DNA from: an uncultured Eubacteriales bacterium
GTDB taxonomy: Bacteria > Bacillota > Clostridia > UMGS1810
Reading direction: 5' to 3'
Length of the DNA stretch: 6,192 nt
NCBI GenBank assembly: GCA_900555295.1
Contig: USKN01000112.1
Coordinates: 1 to 6,192, forward strand
The notes beneath the pieces are model-generated. The model had not been told where the DNA came from. It ran no database searches and saw nothing but the letters and a program-made list of their open reading frames with translations. Each line of letters opens with the position of its first letter. Positions within the stretch are counted from its first letter, which is position 1. Of this stretch, positions 1 through 6,179 are shown in pieces. The translations under genes were made by a program, and so were the position numbers.

Positions 1-6
1 GCCCCT

Positions 7-52
7 AAAAGAGGGTGTAGAAAAACGCTTTCGTTTTGCTACACCCTCTTTT
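7..52. terminator. Intrinsic terminator hairpin, possibly bidirectional
   Basis: The arm at 7-20 pairs with 39-52 without mismatch (AAAAGAGGGTGTAG against its complement). An inner stem, 22-27 with 32-37, continues after one A/G mismatch and closes a four-base loop. On the plus strand the hairpin runs into a T-rich tail at 49-57, so it should end a plus-strand transcript from a gene left of the window. On the minus strand a shorter run of four T follows, and it lies about 65 bp past the spoVG stop, so it could also end spoVG. Which gene it mainly serves cannot be decided here. Confidence 0.85.
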
Positions 53-116
53 TCTTTGGGCATAGGAGAATTGAACACCGATTTCCCGCTGCATAATATT
101 TTTTGCAATCTTTCGG

Positions 117-386
117 CTACTCCGTTTCCGCAATTTTTACCGACTCGTATTTTTCTATTATACTGTTTTGCAGTTTTTCGCGCATTTCAATATTTATGGG
201 ATGCGCTATATCCTTAAACTCATTGTCGGGAGTTTTTCGGCTCGGCATAGCTATAAACATTTTATCCTGCCCCTCTATTACCTTGATATCGTGAACAACA
301 AAGCAATTATCAAAGGTAACCGAAACAACCGCTTTCATTTTTGCGTCTGCGTCAATTTTACGTATTCTTATATCTGTGATTTCCAT
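117..386 (-). CDS. spoVG: SpoVG family protein (septation/RNA-binding regulator)
   Basis: This 89-residue protein matches the SpoVG family along its whole length. It begins MEITDIRIRK and carries the hallmark blocks FVVHDIKVI (29-37), FIAMPSRKT (44-52) and EFKDIAHPIN (56-65). SpoVG is a small cytoplasmic protein known from Bacillus and relatives to affect asymmetric septation during sporulation, and from several species to bind RNA or DNA as a global regulator. The length is normal for the family, and the acidic C-terminal tail is short. The ATG at 384-386 is preceded by a strong AGGAGG (394-399), which supports the start. The gene is divergent from murC across 208 bp. I looked for a sigma-H-type promoter like the one known in B. 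subtilis but saw no convincing GAAT-type -10, so its promoter is unassigned. The identification is firm; the role in this organism is inferred from the family. Confidence 0.97.
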   Translation of the reverse strand: MEITDIRIRKIDADAKMKAVVSVTFDNCFVVHDIKVIEGQDKMFIAMPSRKTPDNEFKDIAHPINIEMREKLQNSIIEKYESVKIAETE

Positions 387-549
387 TGTAACACCTCCTG
401 ATGAAAATATTGTAAACCCTTTAGGTAAAAAATATACATAGTTATTGTGTTTTTTTATTAATTACGGCTTATAATTTATGTAAAATTACGTTTTTTTGTT
501 TTTTTGAAAAAATATATAATTTGCTATTTATTTTTACATTATTTGGGTG

Positions 550-586
550 TATAATATATAAACGAAACAAATTTTATTTAGAGGTG
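550..586 (+). promoter_or_regulatory. Probable murC promoter -10 and ribosome binding site
   Basis: The 208-bp gap between spoVG and murC (387-594) is very AT-rich. A perfect TATAAT lies at 550-555, which would put the transcript start near 561 and give a leader of about 34 bases. A GAGGTG ribosome binding site at 581-586 is 8 bases before the murC ATG. The -35 at the right distance (527-532, TTTATT) is weak. A second TATAAT at 515-520 also lacks a good -35, so the promoter assignment is tentative while the ribosome binding site is sound. I see no structured RNA leader in the rest of the gap. Confidence 0.5.
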
Positions 587-594
587 TAAATTTA

Positions 595-1938
595 ATGAAG
601 CATTATTCATTTGTACATTTTGTAGGTATAGGCGGAATAAGTATGAGCGCTATTGCCCGCGCTCTTTTAAGCAACTCGGTAAAAGTATCGGGTTCGGATA
701 CAAACGATACAAAAATAACCCGTGAGCTTAAAAAACACGGCGCTCAAATTTTTATAGGTCATAGCGCTCAAAATATAACAAATCAAGACCTTGTTGTGTA
801 TACCGCGGCGGTAAAAGACGATAACCCCGAGCTTAAAGAGGCTCGTAAAAAAGGAATTGAAACAATAGACCGTGCCGAAATGATGGGACGGCTTATGAAG
901 GATTATAAAAATGCCGTATCGGTTGCGGGTACACACGGCAAAACCACCACCACATCTATGATGAGCTATATAATGATAAAAGCAAATCTCGACCCTACCG
1001 TAATGGTAGGCGGCGAGCTTGATATACTCGGCGGCAATTACAAAATAGGCAAAAAAGATTATTTTGTTACCGAAACGTGCGAGTATTGCCGAAGCTTTTT
1101 AAAGTTTTTTCCCACAGTGGGAATAATATTAAACGTAGACGAAGACCACCTCGATTATTATAAAGATATAAACGATATTAAAAGCGCATTTACCGATTTT
1201 GCACGTCTTGTACCGCAAGACGGTGCGCTTGTGGTGAGTGCCGACGACAAAAACGCACTCGATTGCATAAACGGTGTTACAGCGCCCGTATACACCTTTG
1301 GTATAAAAGGCGGTGAATTTACCGCAAAAGATATAACCTTTGACGATTTTGGATATCCGCATTTTAAGCTTTATCATAAAGACGAAAAATTATGCGATGT
1401 TAATTTAAACGTTGTGGGTATTCATAACGTATCAAATGCGGCGGCTTGCGCGGCGGCAGCGTATGCGCTGGGTATTGACATCAAATATGTTAAAGAGGGA
1501 TTGGAAGCATTTACGGGTACAAAGCGCCGATTTGAAAAAAAAGGAATGCTTAACGGCGCACTTGTTATAGACGATTATGCGCACCACCCCACCGAAATAG
1601 AGGCAACGTTAAAGGCCGCAAAAAACTTAAAATATAATAATATGTGGACTGTATTTCAGCCCCACACATACACACGTACGCTTGCGCTTTTTGATAAATT
1701 TTCAAGCGTGCTGTCAAATGCGGGTAATGTTATAATAGCCGATATATATGCGGCGCGTGAAAAAGATACGGGAATTGTATCGTCAAAACAGCTTGCCGAT
1801 AATATTGCCAATGCGGTTTATATCCCCACCTTTGAACAAATTGAACAGTATTTAAAAGATAATGTTAAACCGGGCGATATTGTGCTTACCATCGGTGCGG
1901 GCAATGTTGTAAACATTGCAGAAGATTTATGTAATTAA
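595..1938 (+). CDS. murC: UDP-N-acetylmuramate--L-alanine ligase MurC
   Basis: MurC is the cytoplasmic ATP-dependent ligase that joins L-alanine to UDP-MurNAc, the first amino-acid step of the peptidoglycan stem peptide. The 447-residue length is typical. The N-terminal Rossmann-like UDP-binding domain opens with HFVGIGGISMSAIARAL (8-24). The central ATPase domain carries the P-loop GTHGKTTTT (112-120, Lys116), then ETCEYCRSFL (160-169), NVDEDHLD (180-187) and HNVSNAAA (277-284). The C-terminal domain begins near GTKRRFE (308-314) and has DDYAHHPTE (326-334) and QPHTYTRT (355-362), all diagnostic of MurC rather than MurD, MurE or MurF. The ATG follows GAGGTG by 8 bases. The gene is followed directly by a terminator and no other mur genes are in view, so it appears to be transcribed alone. 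No key residue seems lost. Confidence 0.98.
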   Translation: MKHYSFVHFVGIGGISMSAIARALLSNSVKVSGSDTNDTKITRELKKHGAQIFIGHSAQNITNQDLVVYTAAVKDDNPELKEARKKGIETIDRAEMMGRLMKDYKNAVSVAGTHGKTTTTSMMSYIMIKANLDPTVMVGGELDILGGNYKIGKKDYFVTETCEYCRSFLKFFPTVGIILNVDEDHLDYYKDINDIKSAFTDFARLVPQDGALVVSADDKNALDCINGVTAPVYTFGIKGGEFTAKDITFDDFGYPHFKLYHKDEKLCDVNLNVVGIHNVSNAAACAAAAYALGIDIKYVKEGLEAFTGTKRRFEKKGMLNGALVIDDYAHHPTEIEATLKAAKNLKYNNMWTVFQPHTYTRTLALFDKFSSVLSNAGNVIIADIYAAREKDTGIVSSKQLADNIANAVYIPTFEQIEQYLKDNVKPGDIVLTIGAGNVVNIAEDLCN

Positions 1939-1947
1939 AAGAATACA

Positions 1948-1993
1948 AAAACGGTGTGCGGCAAAATGCAAATATTTTACCGCACACCGTTTT
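1948..1993. terminator. Bidirectional terminator between murC and the oadB operon
   Basis: An 11-bp perfect GC-rich stem (1951-1961 with 1980-1990) is extended after one C/A mismatch by 1963-1967 pairing with 1974-1978, and closes a six-base loop. Outside the stem, A-runs on the left pair with T-runs on the right, and each strand shows a T-rich tail. It lies 9 bp after the murC stop and 12 bp beyond the stop of the convergent small gene, so it can end both transcripts. Confidence 0.92.
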
Positions 1994-2005
1994 GCTTTAT
2001 TTTAA

Positions 2006-2143
2006 TTATTGTTCTTTCGGACTATCCTTAACAAACTTTACAAGAACAATCATACACAGCACTATTACAGCCGTTACAATAAATATTCCCAGCATACCTT
2101 TTGCCATAATGGGCAATGTACTCAACAAAGCGTTTAAATTCAT
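2006..2143 (-). CDS. OadG-related small single-helix membrane subunit
   Basis: This 45-residue ORF starts MNLNALLSTLPIMAKGMLG and has one hydrophobic helix (about residues 17-36), followed by a short charged tail ending KFVKDSPKEQ. The ATG at 2141-2143 has a GAGGTG ribosome binding site (2151-2156) at 7 bases that overlaps the stop codon of the OadB-like gene upstream. This leaves an 11-bp gap and suggests translational coupling. Small single-span gamma (OadG-type) subunits are known to assemble with OadB-type beta subunits in sodium-pumping decarboxylases. Size, topology and position fit an OadG-related small transporter subunit, but the sequence is too short for motif proof. It ends just before the bidirectional terminator, making it the last gene of the operon. 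It is easily missed by length cut-offs. Confidence 0.8.
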   Translation of the reverse strand: MNLNALLSTLPIMAKGMLGIFIVTAVIVLCMIVLVKFVKDSPKEQ

Positions 2144-2154
2144 AACAGCTCACC

Positions 2155-3282
2155 TCATCCAAGTAAATTTAAAATCATTCCGCCTGCAATAACCGACGCA
2201 ATTTGACCCGATACATTAACACCTATCGAATGCATAAGAAGAAAATTTTGATTATCTTCTTTTAATCCCATTTTATGAACTACACGTGCCGACATAGGAA
2301 ATGCCGATATACCTGCCGCGCCTATCATAGGATTGATTTTTGAGTCTTTCTTTAAAAACAGGTTAATAATTTTTGCAAACACAACTCCGCCTGCCGTATC
2401 AAATATAAATGCAACAAGACCGAGAGCCAAAATCATAAGCGTTTCAACCGTTAAAAACGATGCCGCCTGCATTTTGGTTGCAATTGTAATACCCAAAAAC
2501 AATGTAACGAGATTTGCAAGCGTTTTTTGCGCCGTTTCGGAAAGCGCGTTAAGCACTCCGCATTCACGTATTAAGTTACCAAACATAAGAAAGCCTATAA
2601 GCGCCACACTTCTGGGCGATACAATACCCGTAATTGCCGTAATTACTATAGGAAACAAAATTTTTGCCGTTTTTGAAACAGCCGCGGGTTTGTACGGCAT
2701 TCTTATAAGACGTTCTTTTTTAGTGGTTAAAAGTTTTATAACCGGCGGCTGTACTATAGGCACAAGCGCCATATACGAATATGCCGCCACCATTATTGCG
2801 CCCAAATATTTTGAGTTGAAATAGTTTGCAACAAATATTGATGTAGGTCCGTCAGCCGCACCGATAATTGCAATTGACGCAGCGTCTTTTATGTCAAATC
2901 CTATATACGACGCAAGGCTTAATGTAAAAAATATACCAAACTGTGCCGCCGCACCAAATATCATAAGTTTTGGATTTGAAAGCAACGGTCCGAAATCTAT
3001 CATTGCTCCTATTCCCACAAACAATAAAAGCGGAAACAATTCGTTTGCAATACCTGCGTCAAACAAAACGTCTATAGCGCCTATTTCTTTAACACCGTCA
3101 TAAATTTGCGTAACAGCGCCCGACATAGGAAGGTTTACAAGAATTGCACCAAACCCCATAGGTAACAAAAGCGCGGGTTCCATATCCTTTTTAATTGCAA
3201 GATAAATTAAAACAGCTCCCACAATCCACATTGCAACGTGCTGCCAGGTAATATTAAACACGTAGTAAAACAATTCGTTCAT
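2155..3282 (-). CDS. OadB/GcdB/MmdB-type sodium-translocating decarboxylase beta subunit-like membrane protein
   Basis: The protein of 375-377 residues is strongly hydrophobic with many membrane spans and matches the beta subunits of Na+-pumping decarboxylases (oxaloacetate, glutaconyl-CoA, methylmalonyl-CoA). Numbering from the upstream ATG, hallmark stretches are LFVGIGAMIDFGPLL (89-103), IGAADGPTSIF (142-152) with the conserved ion-site Asp146, FDTAGG (296-301), and GVNVSGQIASV (356-366) with the conserved Asn358 and Ser365. In known complexes this subunit couples decarboxylation of carboxybiotin to Na+ export. No alpha (carboxyltransferase) or biotin carrier gene is in the window; only an OadG-like small gene follows. 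The ATG ending at 3282 is preferred because GGAGG (3290-3294) lies 7 bases from it, against 1 base for an in-frame ATG ending at 3288. The leader carries a yybP-ykoY manganese riboswitch with a terminator, so a role in Mn2+ handling is possible. Family assignment is firm; the ion and the biological role are open. Confidence 0.93.
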   Translation of the reverse strand: MNELFYYVFNITWQHVAMWIVGAVLIYLAIKKDMEPALLLPMGFGAILVNLPMSGAVTQIYDGVKEIGAIDVLFDAGIANELFPLLLFVGIGAMIDFGPLLSNPKLMIFGAAAQFGIFFTLSLASYIGFDIKDAASIAIIGAADGPTSIFVANYFNSKYLGAIMVAAYSYMALVPIVQPPVIKLLTTKKERLIRMPYKPAAVSKTAKILFPIVITAITGIVSPRSVALIGFLMFGNLIRECGVLNALSETAQKTLANLVTLFLGITIATKMQAASFLTVETLMILALGLVAFIFDTAGGVVFAKIINLFLKKDSKINPMIGAAGISAFPMSARVVHKMGLKEDNQNFLLMHSIGVNVSGQIASVIAGGMILNLLG

Positions 3283-3289
3283 TTTCATT

Positions 3290-3294
3290 CCTCC
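3290..3294 (-). promoter_or_regulatory. Ribosome binding site that decides the oadB-like start
   Basis: On the minus strand GGAGG is followed by A, then ATGAAAATG. The first ATG (3286-3288) is only one base from the site, too close for normal initiation. The second (3280-3282) has an ideal 7-base spacer. The protein therefore probably begins MNELFYYVF. Confidence 0.75.
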
Positions 3295-3337
3295 GCATAA
3301 AAAATTAATATATATTATTATAATACATATTTAACTT

Positions 3338-3384
3338 AAAAAAGACCTTTGCCCGATACTTATAAATACATCGGCAAAAGTCTT
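3338..3384 (-). terminator. Leader terminator (expression platform) upstream of oadB-like gene
   Basis: On the minus strand the arm 3384-3370 (AAGACTTTTGCCGAT) pairs with 3357-3341, with one bulged G at 3354, and runs into six T (3343-3338). This is a strong intrinsic terminator placed inside the leader, about 50 bp before the ribosome binding site rather than after a gene, which marks it as an attenuator. Its 5' arm includes bases 3375-3380, the same bases that form the 3' side of aptamer helix P1, so the two structures exclude each other. Confidence 0.9.
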
Positions 3385-3477
3385 GCTGTTTAATCCTTGA
3401 GCGGGTATAAAAAACCTTATACCGTACTGACGCCCAAGAAACGAATTTATTTTAAATTCGCCTGCTACTCCCTTTCG
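3375..3477 (-). promoter_or_regulatory. yybP-ykoY (manganese) riboswitch aptamer
   Basis: The transcript fits the yybP-ykoY fold helix by helix. P1 is CGAAAG (3477-3472) with CUUUUG (3380-3375). The internal loop has GGAGUAGC (3471-3464) opposite AGCAAGA (3387-3381), both highly conserved in the class. P2 is CGAAUUU (3460-3454) with AAAUUCG (3448-3442). P3 is UUCUUGGG (3440-3433) with CUCAAGGA (3401-3394). The L3 loop CGUCAGUAC (3432-3424) with CG (3403-3402) flanks P4, GGUAUAA (3423-3417) with UUAUACC (3410-3404). In characterised members, Mn2+ bridges the L1 and L3 loops and turns expression on. Here the P1 3' strand is shared with the terminator, so metal-stabilised P1 should block termination. 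Recognition is from remembered consensus and manual folding, not a covariance search. Confidence 0.92.
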
Positions 3478-3490
3478 GCTCTTAACTGTT

Positions 3491-3519
3491 ATTATACACA
3501 TATTTATTATAATTGTCAA
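3491..3519 (-). promoter_or_regulatory. Consensus sigma-A promoter of the riboswitch-oadB operon
   Basis: On the minus strand TTGACA (3519-3514) and TATAAT (3496-3491) are both perfect and separated by exactly 17 bp. Transcription would start near 3484, a few bases before aptamer helix P1. A full-strength promoter followed by an attenuating riboswitch implies that control of this operon is mainly after initiation. Confidence 0.93.
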
Positions 3520-3582
3520 GAAATTTAAATGAAATTTTTAACAATATTTATGTTATCTTTACTGTTTTTTTGCCGTAAAATA

Positions 3583-3619
3583 TGATATAATTATTATATA
3601 TGTATTATTTTTACGGAGG
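3583..3619 (+). promoter_or_regulatory. Extended -10 promoter and ribosome binding site of the response regulator operon
   Basis: TGATATAAT at 3583-3591 is an extended -10 element (TG, one base, TATAAT). The -35 position (about 3563-3568, TGTTTT) is weak, which an extended -10 can tolerate. Transcription would start near 3598. GGAGG at 3615-3619 is 8 bases before the ATG at 3628. This promoter is divergent from the riboswitch promoter, with roughly 45 bp between the two -35 regions. Confidence 0.65.
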
Positions 3620-3627
3620 CTTTAACA

Positions 3628-4326
3628 ATGAGTAATAATAAATACAAAATTTTATTAATAGAGGACGAAGCAAACATACGCACTTTTACCGAAACAATAC
3701 TCTGTGCAAACAATTATATGGTAATAACCGCCGATAATTGCACAAGCGGTATTATGATGTTTTCATCTCACGTACCCGATTTGGTTTTGCTTGATTTGGG
3801 ACTGCCCGACCGTGACGGAACGGACTTTATAAAAACGATACGTCAAACATCTGCCGTACCCATTATTGTGGTATCGGCAAGAAGCGATGAAAACGATAAG
3901 GTTGAAGCGCTGGATACGGGAGCAAACGATTATATTACAAAACCGTTCGGAACGGCAGAGCTTTTGGCACGTGTGCGCGCCGCAATACGCAACACGCGCA
4001 AACCTGCAAAGGACGGAACAAACAAGTCGTTTACAATACGCGATTTGTCAATAGATTACGATAAACGAAGCGTTACGCTTAATAAAAATGAAATACGTCT
4101 TACACAAACAGAGTATAACATTGTATCGCTTTTGGCGGAACACGCGGGCAAAGTTTTAACGTATACATCAATCATTCGCAAAATATGGGGTACAAACGAT
4201 ATGGGTGCCGTAAAAAAATTGCAGGTAAATATGGCAAATATCCGCAAAAAGTTCGGAGTAAAACCCGGTAAATCAAGCTACATAATAAACGAACTCGGCG
4301 TAGGCTACAGAATGATAGACGAATAA
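3628..4326 (+). CDS. KdpE-like OmpR/PhoB-family response regulator
   Basis: This 232-residue cytoplasmic regulator has an N-terminal receiver domain (about 6-122) with the acidic pair Glu12-Asp13, phosphoacceptor Asp56 in LLDLGLPD, Ser83 in VVSARS and Lys105 in TKPFG. The winged-helix DNA-binding domain (about 133-230) has LTQTEYNIVSLL (158-169), the recognition region VKKLQVNMANIRKKFG (195-210) and the wing YIINELGVGYRM (218-229). The stretches DLGLPDRDG, SAVPIIVVSAR and LDTGANDYITKPFG resemble KdpE, the potassium-responsive regulator, more than PhoB or OmpR; this is judged by eye. No KdpD-type kinase or kdpFABC gene is in the window, so its kinase is elsewhere or absent. All phosphorylation residues are present. 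The next gene, a YitT-type membrane protein, starts 32 bp downstream with its own ribosome binding site and is probably in the same operon. Confidence 0.9.
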   Translation: MSNNKYKILLIEDEANIRTFTETILCANNYMVITADNCTSGIMMFSSHVPDLVLLDLGLPDRDGTDFIKTIRQTSAVPIIVVSARSDENDKVEALDTGANDYITKPFGTAELLARVRAAIRNTRKPAKDGTNKSFTIRDLSIDYDKRSVTLNKNEIRLTQTEYNIVSLLAEHAGKVLTYTSIIRKIWGTNDMGAVKKLQVNMANIRKKFGVKPGKSSYIINELGVGYRMIDE

Positions 4327-4358
4327 CATACAAACAATATATAACGGGAGGAATATAA

Positions 4359-5252
4359 ATGAACAAAATAAAAGGCATATTTAAAAAAATAAACCCAAAA
4401 ACATTAATAGGGCTTTTTATTGCAGGAGTAATAAACGCAATAGGCGTTACAATGTTTATTGCGCCCGTAATGCTTTACGACAGCGGCATATCGGGTACAT
4501 CAATACTGCTTGCGCAAATAACTCCGCCTATTTTCAGCCTTTCGTTTTTTCTTCTTGTTTTAAATATTCCTCTTTTTTTGTTCGGACTTAAAAAACAAGG
4601 CGCATCATTTACCGTAAACGCAACATTTACCGTTGTAATTTATTCGCTTTCATCGTGGCTTATTACAGATATATTGCCGATTGATGTAAGCATTGCCTCA
4701 CCTCTTGCCGGCGGCGACCTTTTGCTTTGCGCGCTGTTCGGCGGTATGATTTCGGGTATAGGGAGCGGCCTTGCCATAAGGTGCGGCGGCGCAATGGACG
4801 GCATAGAAGTGCTTGCCGTAATATTTGCAAAATCGCTTAACATTACCGTAGGCACATTTGTAATGGTATACAATGCCTTGCTTTATATAATATGCGGTAT
4901 TATAATGGGCAGTTGGATTTTACCTCTGTATTCAATAGTTACATACGGTGCGGCGCTTAAAACAATAGATTTTATTGTAGAGGGTATCGACCGTTCAAAA
5001 GCGGCGCTTATTATAACCGATACTCCCAATGACGTATGCGCGGCACTCTCAAAAGAGTTTGAGTGCGGAATGACCACCATTAATGCGCGCGGATATTATT
5101 CGGGTACGGATAAAACGGTAATATATATTATTATAAACCGTTTTCAAATTGCCAAAATGAAAAGCATTGTCCACAACATCGCCCCCGACGCGTATATATC
5201 CATAACCGAAGTTGCCGATGTTTTTCACAGTAAAGCCGGTAATGCAGAATAA
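4359..5252 (+). CDS. YitT family membrane protein (DUF161 with C-terminal DUF2179)
   Basis: This 297-residue protein has an N-terminal membrane half (about 15-205) with five or six hydrophobic spans, for example near 15-37, 57-77, 83-105, 119-140 and 161-183. A soluble C-terminal domain (about 208-292) carries the DUF2179 pattern: ALIITDTPNDVCAAL (216-230), TTINARGYYSGTDKTVIY (239-256) and AYISITEVADVFH (278-290). This two-part layout and length are typical of YitT proteins, conserved integral membrane proteins of Bacillota with no settled molecular function. The conserved loop after the fourth span reads RCGGAMDGIEVLA (141-153), a variant of the GG...G.D motif I expect for the family. GGGAGG (4346-4351) lies 7 bases before the ATG. 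Cotranscription with the response regulator is likely, and a terminator follows. Family is firm; transport substrate, if any, is unknown. Confidence 0.92.
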   Translation: MNKIKGIFKKINPKTLIGLFIAGVINAIGVTMFIAPVMLYDSGISGTSILLAQITPPIFSLSFFLLVLNIPLFLFGLKKQGASFTVNATFTVVIYSLSSWLITDILPIDVSIASPLAGGDLLLCALFGGMISGIGSGLAIRCGGAMDGIEVLAVIFAKSLNITVGTFVMVYNALLYIICGIIMGSWILPLYSIVTYGAALKTIDFIVEGIDRSKAALIITDTPNDVCAALSKEFECGMTTINARGYYSGTDKTVIYIIINRFQIAKMKSIVHNIAPDAYISITEVADVFHSKAGNAE

Positions 5253-5302
5253 TTTTTTATTCTTTATATCAAAATATAATTTGCAAATAAAAAGAATTGT
5301 TT

Positions 5303-5352
5303 TAAAAATCACACGAAAACATTAATATTCAAATGGTTTCGTGTGATTTTTA
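5303..5352. terminator. Bidirectional terminator between the YitT gene and the TOPRIM-like gene
   Basis: TAAAAATCACACGAAA (5303-5318) pairs perfectly with 5337-5352, leaving an AT-rich loop of 18 bases. The arms end in A and T runs on both strands. It follows the YitT stop by about 50 bp and lies about 60 bp past the stop of the convergent gene on the right, so it can serve both. The rest of the 5253-5414 gap shows no gene. Confidence 0.88.
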
Positions 5353-5414
5353 ACATTATTGGAGATATAATTAAAGTGTAAATGATTATCTGATACTTCA
5401 AAATTCTCATTATT

Positions 5415-6179
5415 TTATATAATATCTATTAACCCTAAATCAATTAATGATATACAAACCAAACTTAATGCCCGATATACTTCTTCTTTGGAAAAAATGC
5501 TTTCCTCATAGTTAAATATGCCCATATTGCAATCACCAAAGTTATCAATATTGTAATTATCTATACCCATAATGAAAAAAGACTTAAATAATTCTTTTGT
5601 TGCAATAATCAATGTATCTTCTGTAATTTTTTGGTGATTAATATTGCTATCGTGAAGAAAGTGTTTTAAATCATCACCGAGCTTAAATTTTTCAGAAAAA
5701 CTATCTTTATAAAAATTGCTTAAAGTAAAACTTTCAATTGACGGGTAACTTAACAGCAATAATCCTTGTCGGAGATAATTTTTGTTTTCTCTGGAGTTTG
5801 TAAGAGAACCAATTAATTTTTTTATCATTTCCAAATCTGTGTTAGACTGATTATCCCTGTCAAACAAATAAAATATCGCGGAATTGTCAATATCAAAATC
5901 GTAGTTTTCAATAAGTTCTCCAAATAAACTATTTAAAAATTCATTGTCTTTATTAATGTTTTTAATGTTACTTTCTTCTGCATTAATAATAAATACTTGT
6001 GATGTTGCATTCTCTTTAGAATTATATTTTCGATACCCTTTATCTCGTATAATCATTTCAACCTGATAGTCAAACACTTTTGTAAAAAGCTTGTGCAGAA
6101 TATACGGCTCCGTTTTTCCGCCTTCAACTATATATAAAACTTTACCGATTGATTTATCTTTATTTAATGTTATATTCAT
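5415..6179 (-). CDS. Putative TOPRIM-fold protein resembling RloB/AbiLii, possible defence component
   Basis: This 254-residue soluble protein is not a member of a family I can name with certainty. Near the N-terminus KVLYIVEGGKTEPYIL (13-28) looks like a TOPRIM strand-loop with catalytic Glu19, and FYLFDRDNQ (103-111) supplies the paired acids Asp107 and Asp109. LLLSYPSIESFTLSNF (141-156) is placed like the conserved SNPCFELW-type motif of RloB-like proteins. TOPRIM proteins of this kind (RloB/AbiLii, AriB-like) often act as nucleases with an AAA/SMC-like ATPase in phage-defence pairs. The C-terminal 90 residues show no motif I recognise. The ATG at 6177-6179 is 13 bases from the window edge, so an upstream partner would lie outside; only GGGG at 6189-6192 is visible as a possible weak ribosome binding site. 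The gene is more AT-rich than its neighbours, with many AAT, AAA and ATA codons, suggesting acquisition by transfer. The ORF seems intact. Confidence 0.7.
   Translation of the reverse strand: MNITLNKDKSIGKVLYIVEGGKTEPYILHKLFTKVFDYQVEMIIRDKGYRKYNSKENATSQVFIINAEESNIKNINKDNEFLNSLFGELIENYDFDIDNSAIFYLFDRDNQSNTDLEMIKKLIGSLTNSRENKNYLRQGLLLLSYPSIESFTLSNFYKDSFSEKFKLGDDLKHFLHDSNINHQKITEDTLIIATKELFKSFFIMGIDNYNIDNFGDCNMGIFNYEESIFSKEEVYRALSLVCISLIDLGLIDII

Noticed and set aside
168..401. A 77-codon plus-strand reading frame over spoVG
   Set aside because: It is antisense to clear SpoVG coding sequence and reads through the spoVG ribosome binding site; no support of its own.
2333..2824. A 163-codon plus-strand reading frame opposite the oadB-like gene
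   Set aside because: It lies wholly antisense to a well-recognised gene, has no ribosome binding site and its translation resembles no family. It is a shadow of the coding strand.
3331..3519. A 62-codon minus-strand reading frame in the oadB leader
   Set aside because: It spans the promoter -35/-10, the riboswitch aptamer and the terminator, has no ribosome binding site, and its start lies within the -35 element. The RNA structure explains the sequence better.
3539..3580. A KdpE-type operator in the divergent intergenic region
   Set aside because: I found no convincing match to the known KdpE binding sequence; only AT-rich repeats that are common in such DNA.
4640..4873. A 77-codon minus-strand frame opposite the YitT gene
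   Set aside because: It is antisense to a membrane protein with full family features, with no ribosome binding site or recognisable product.
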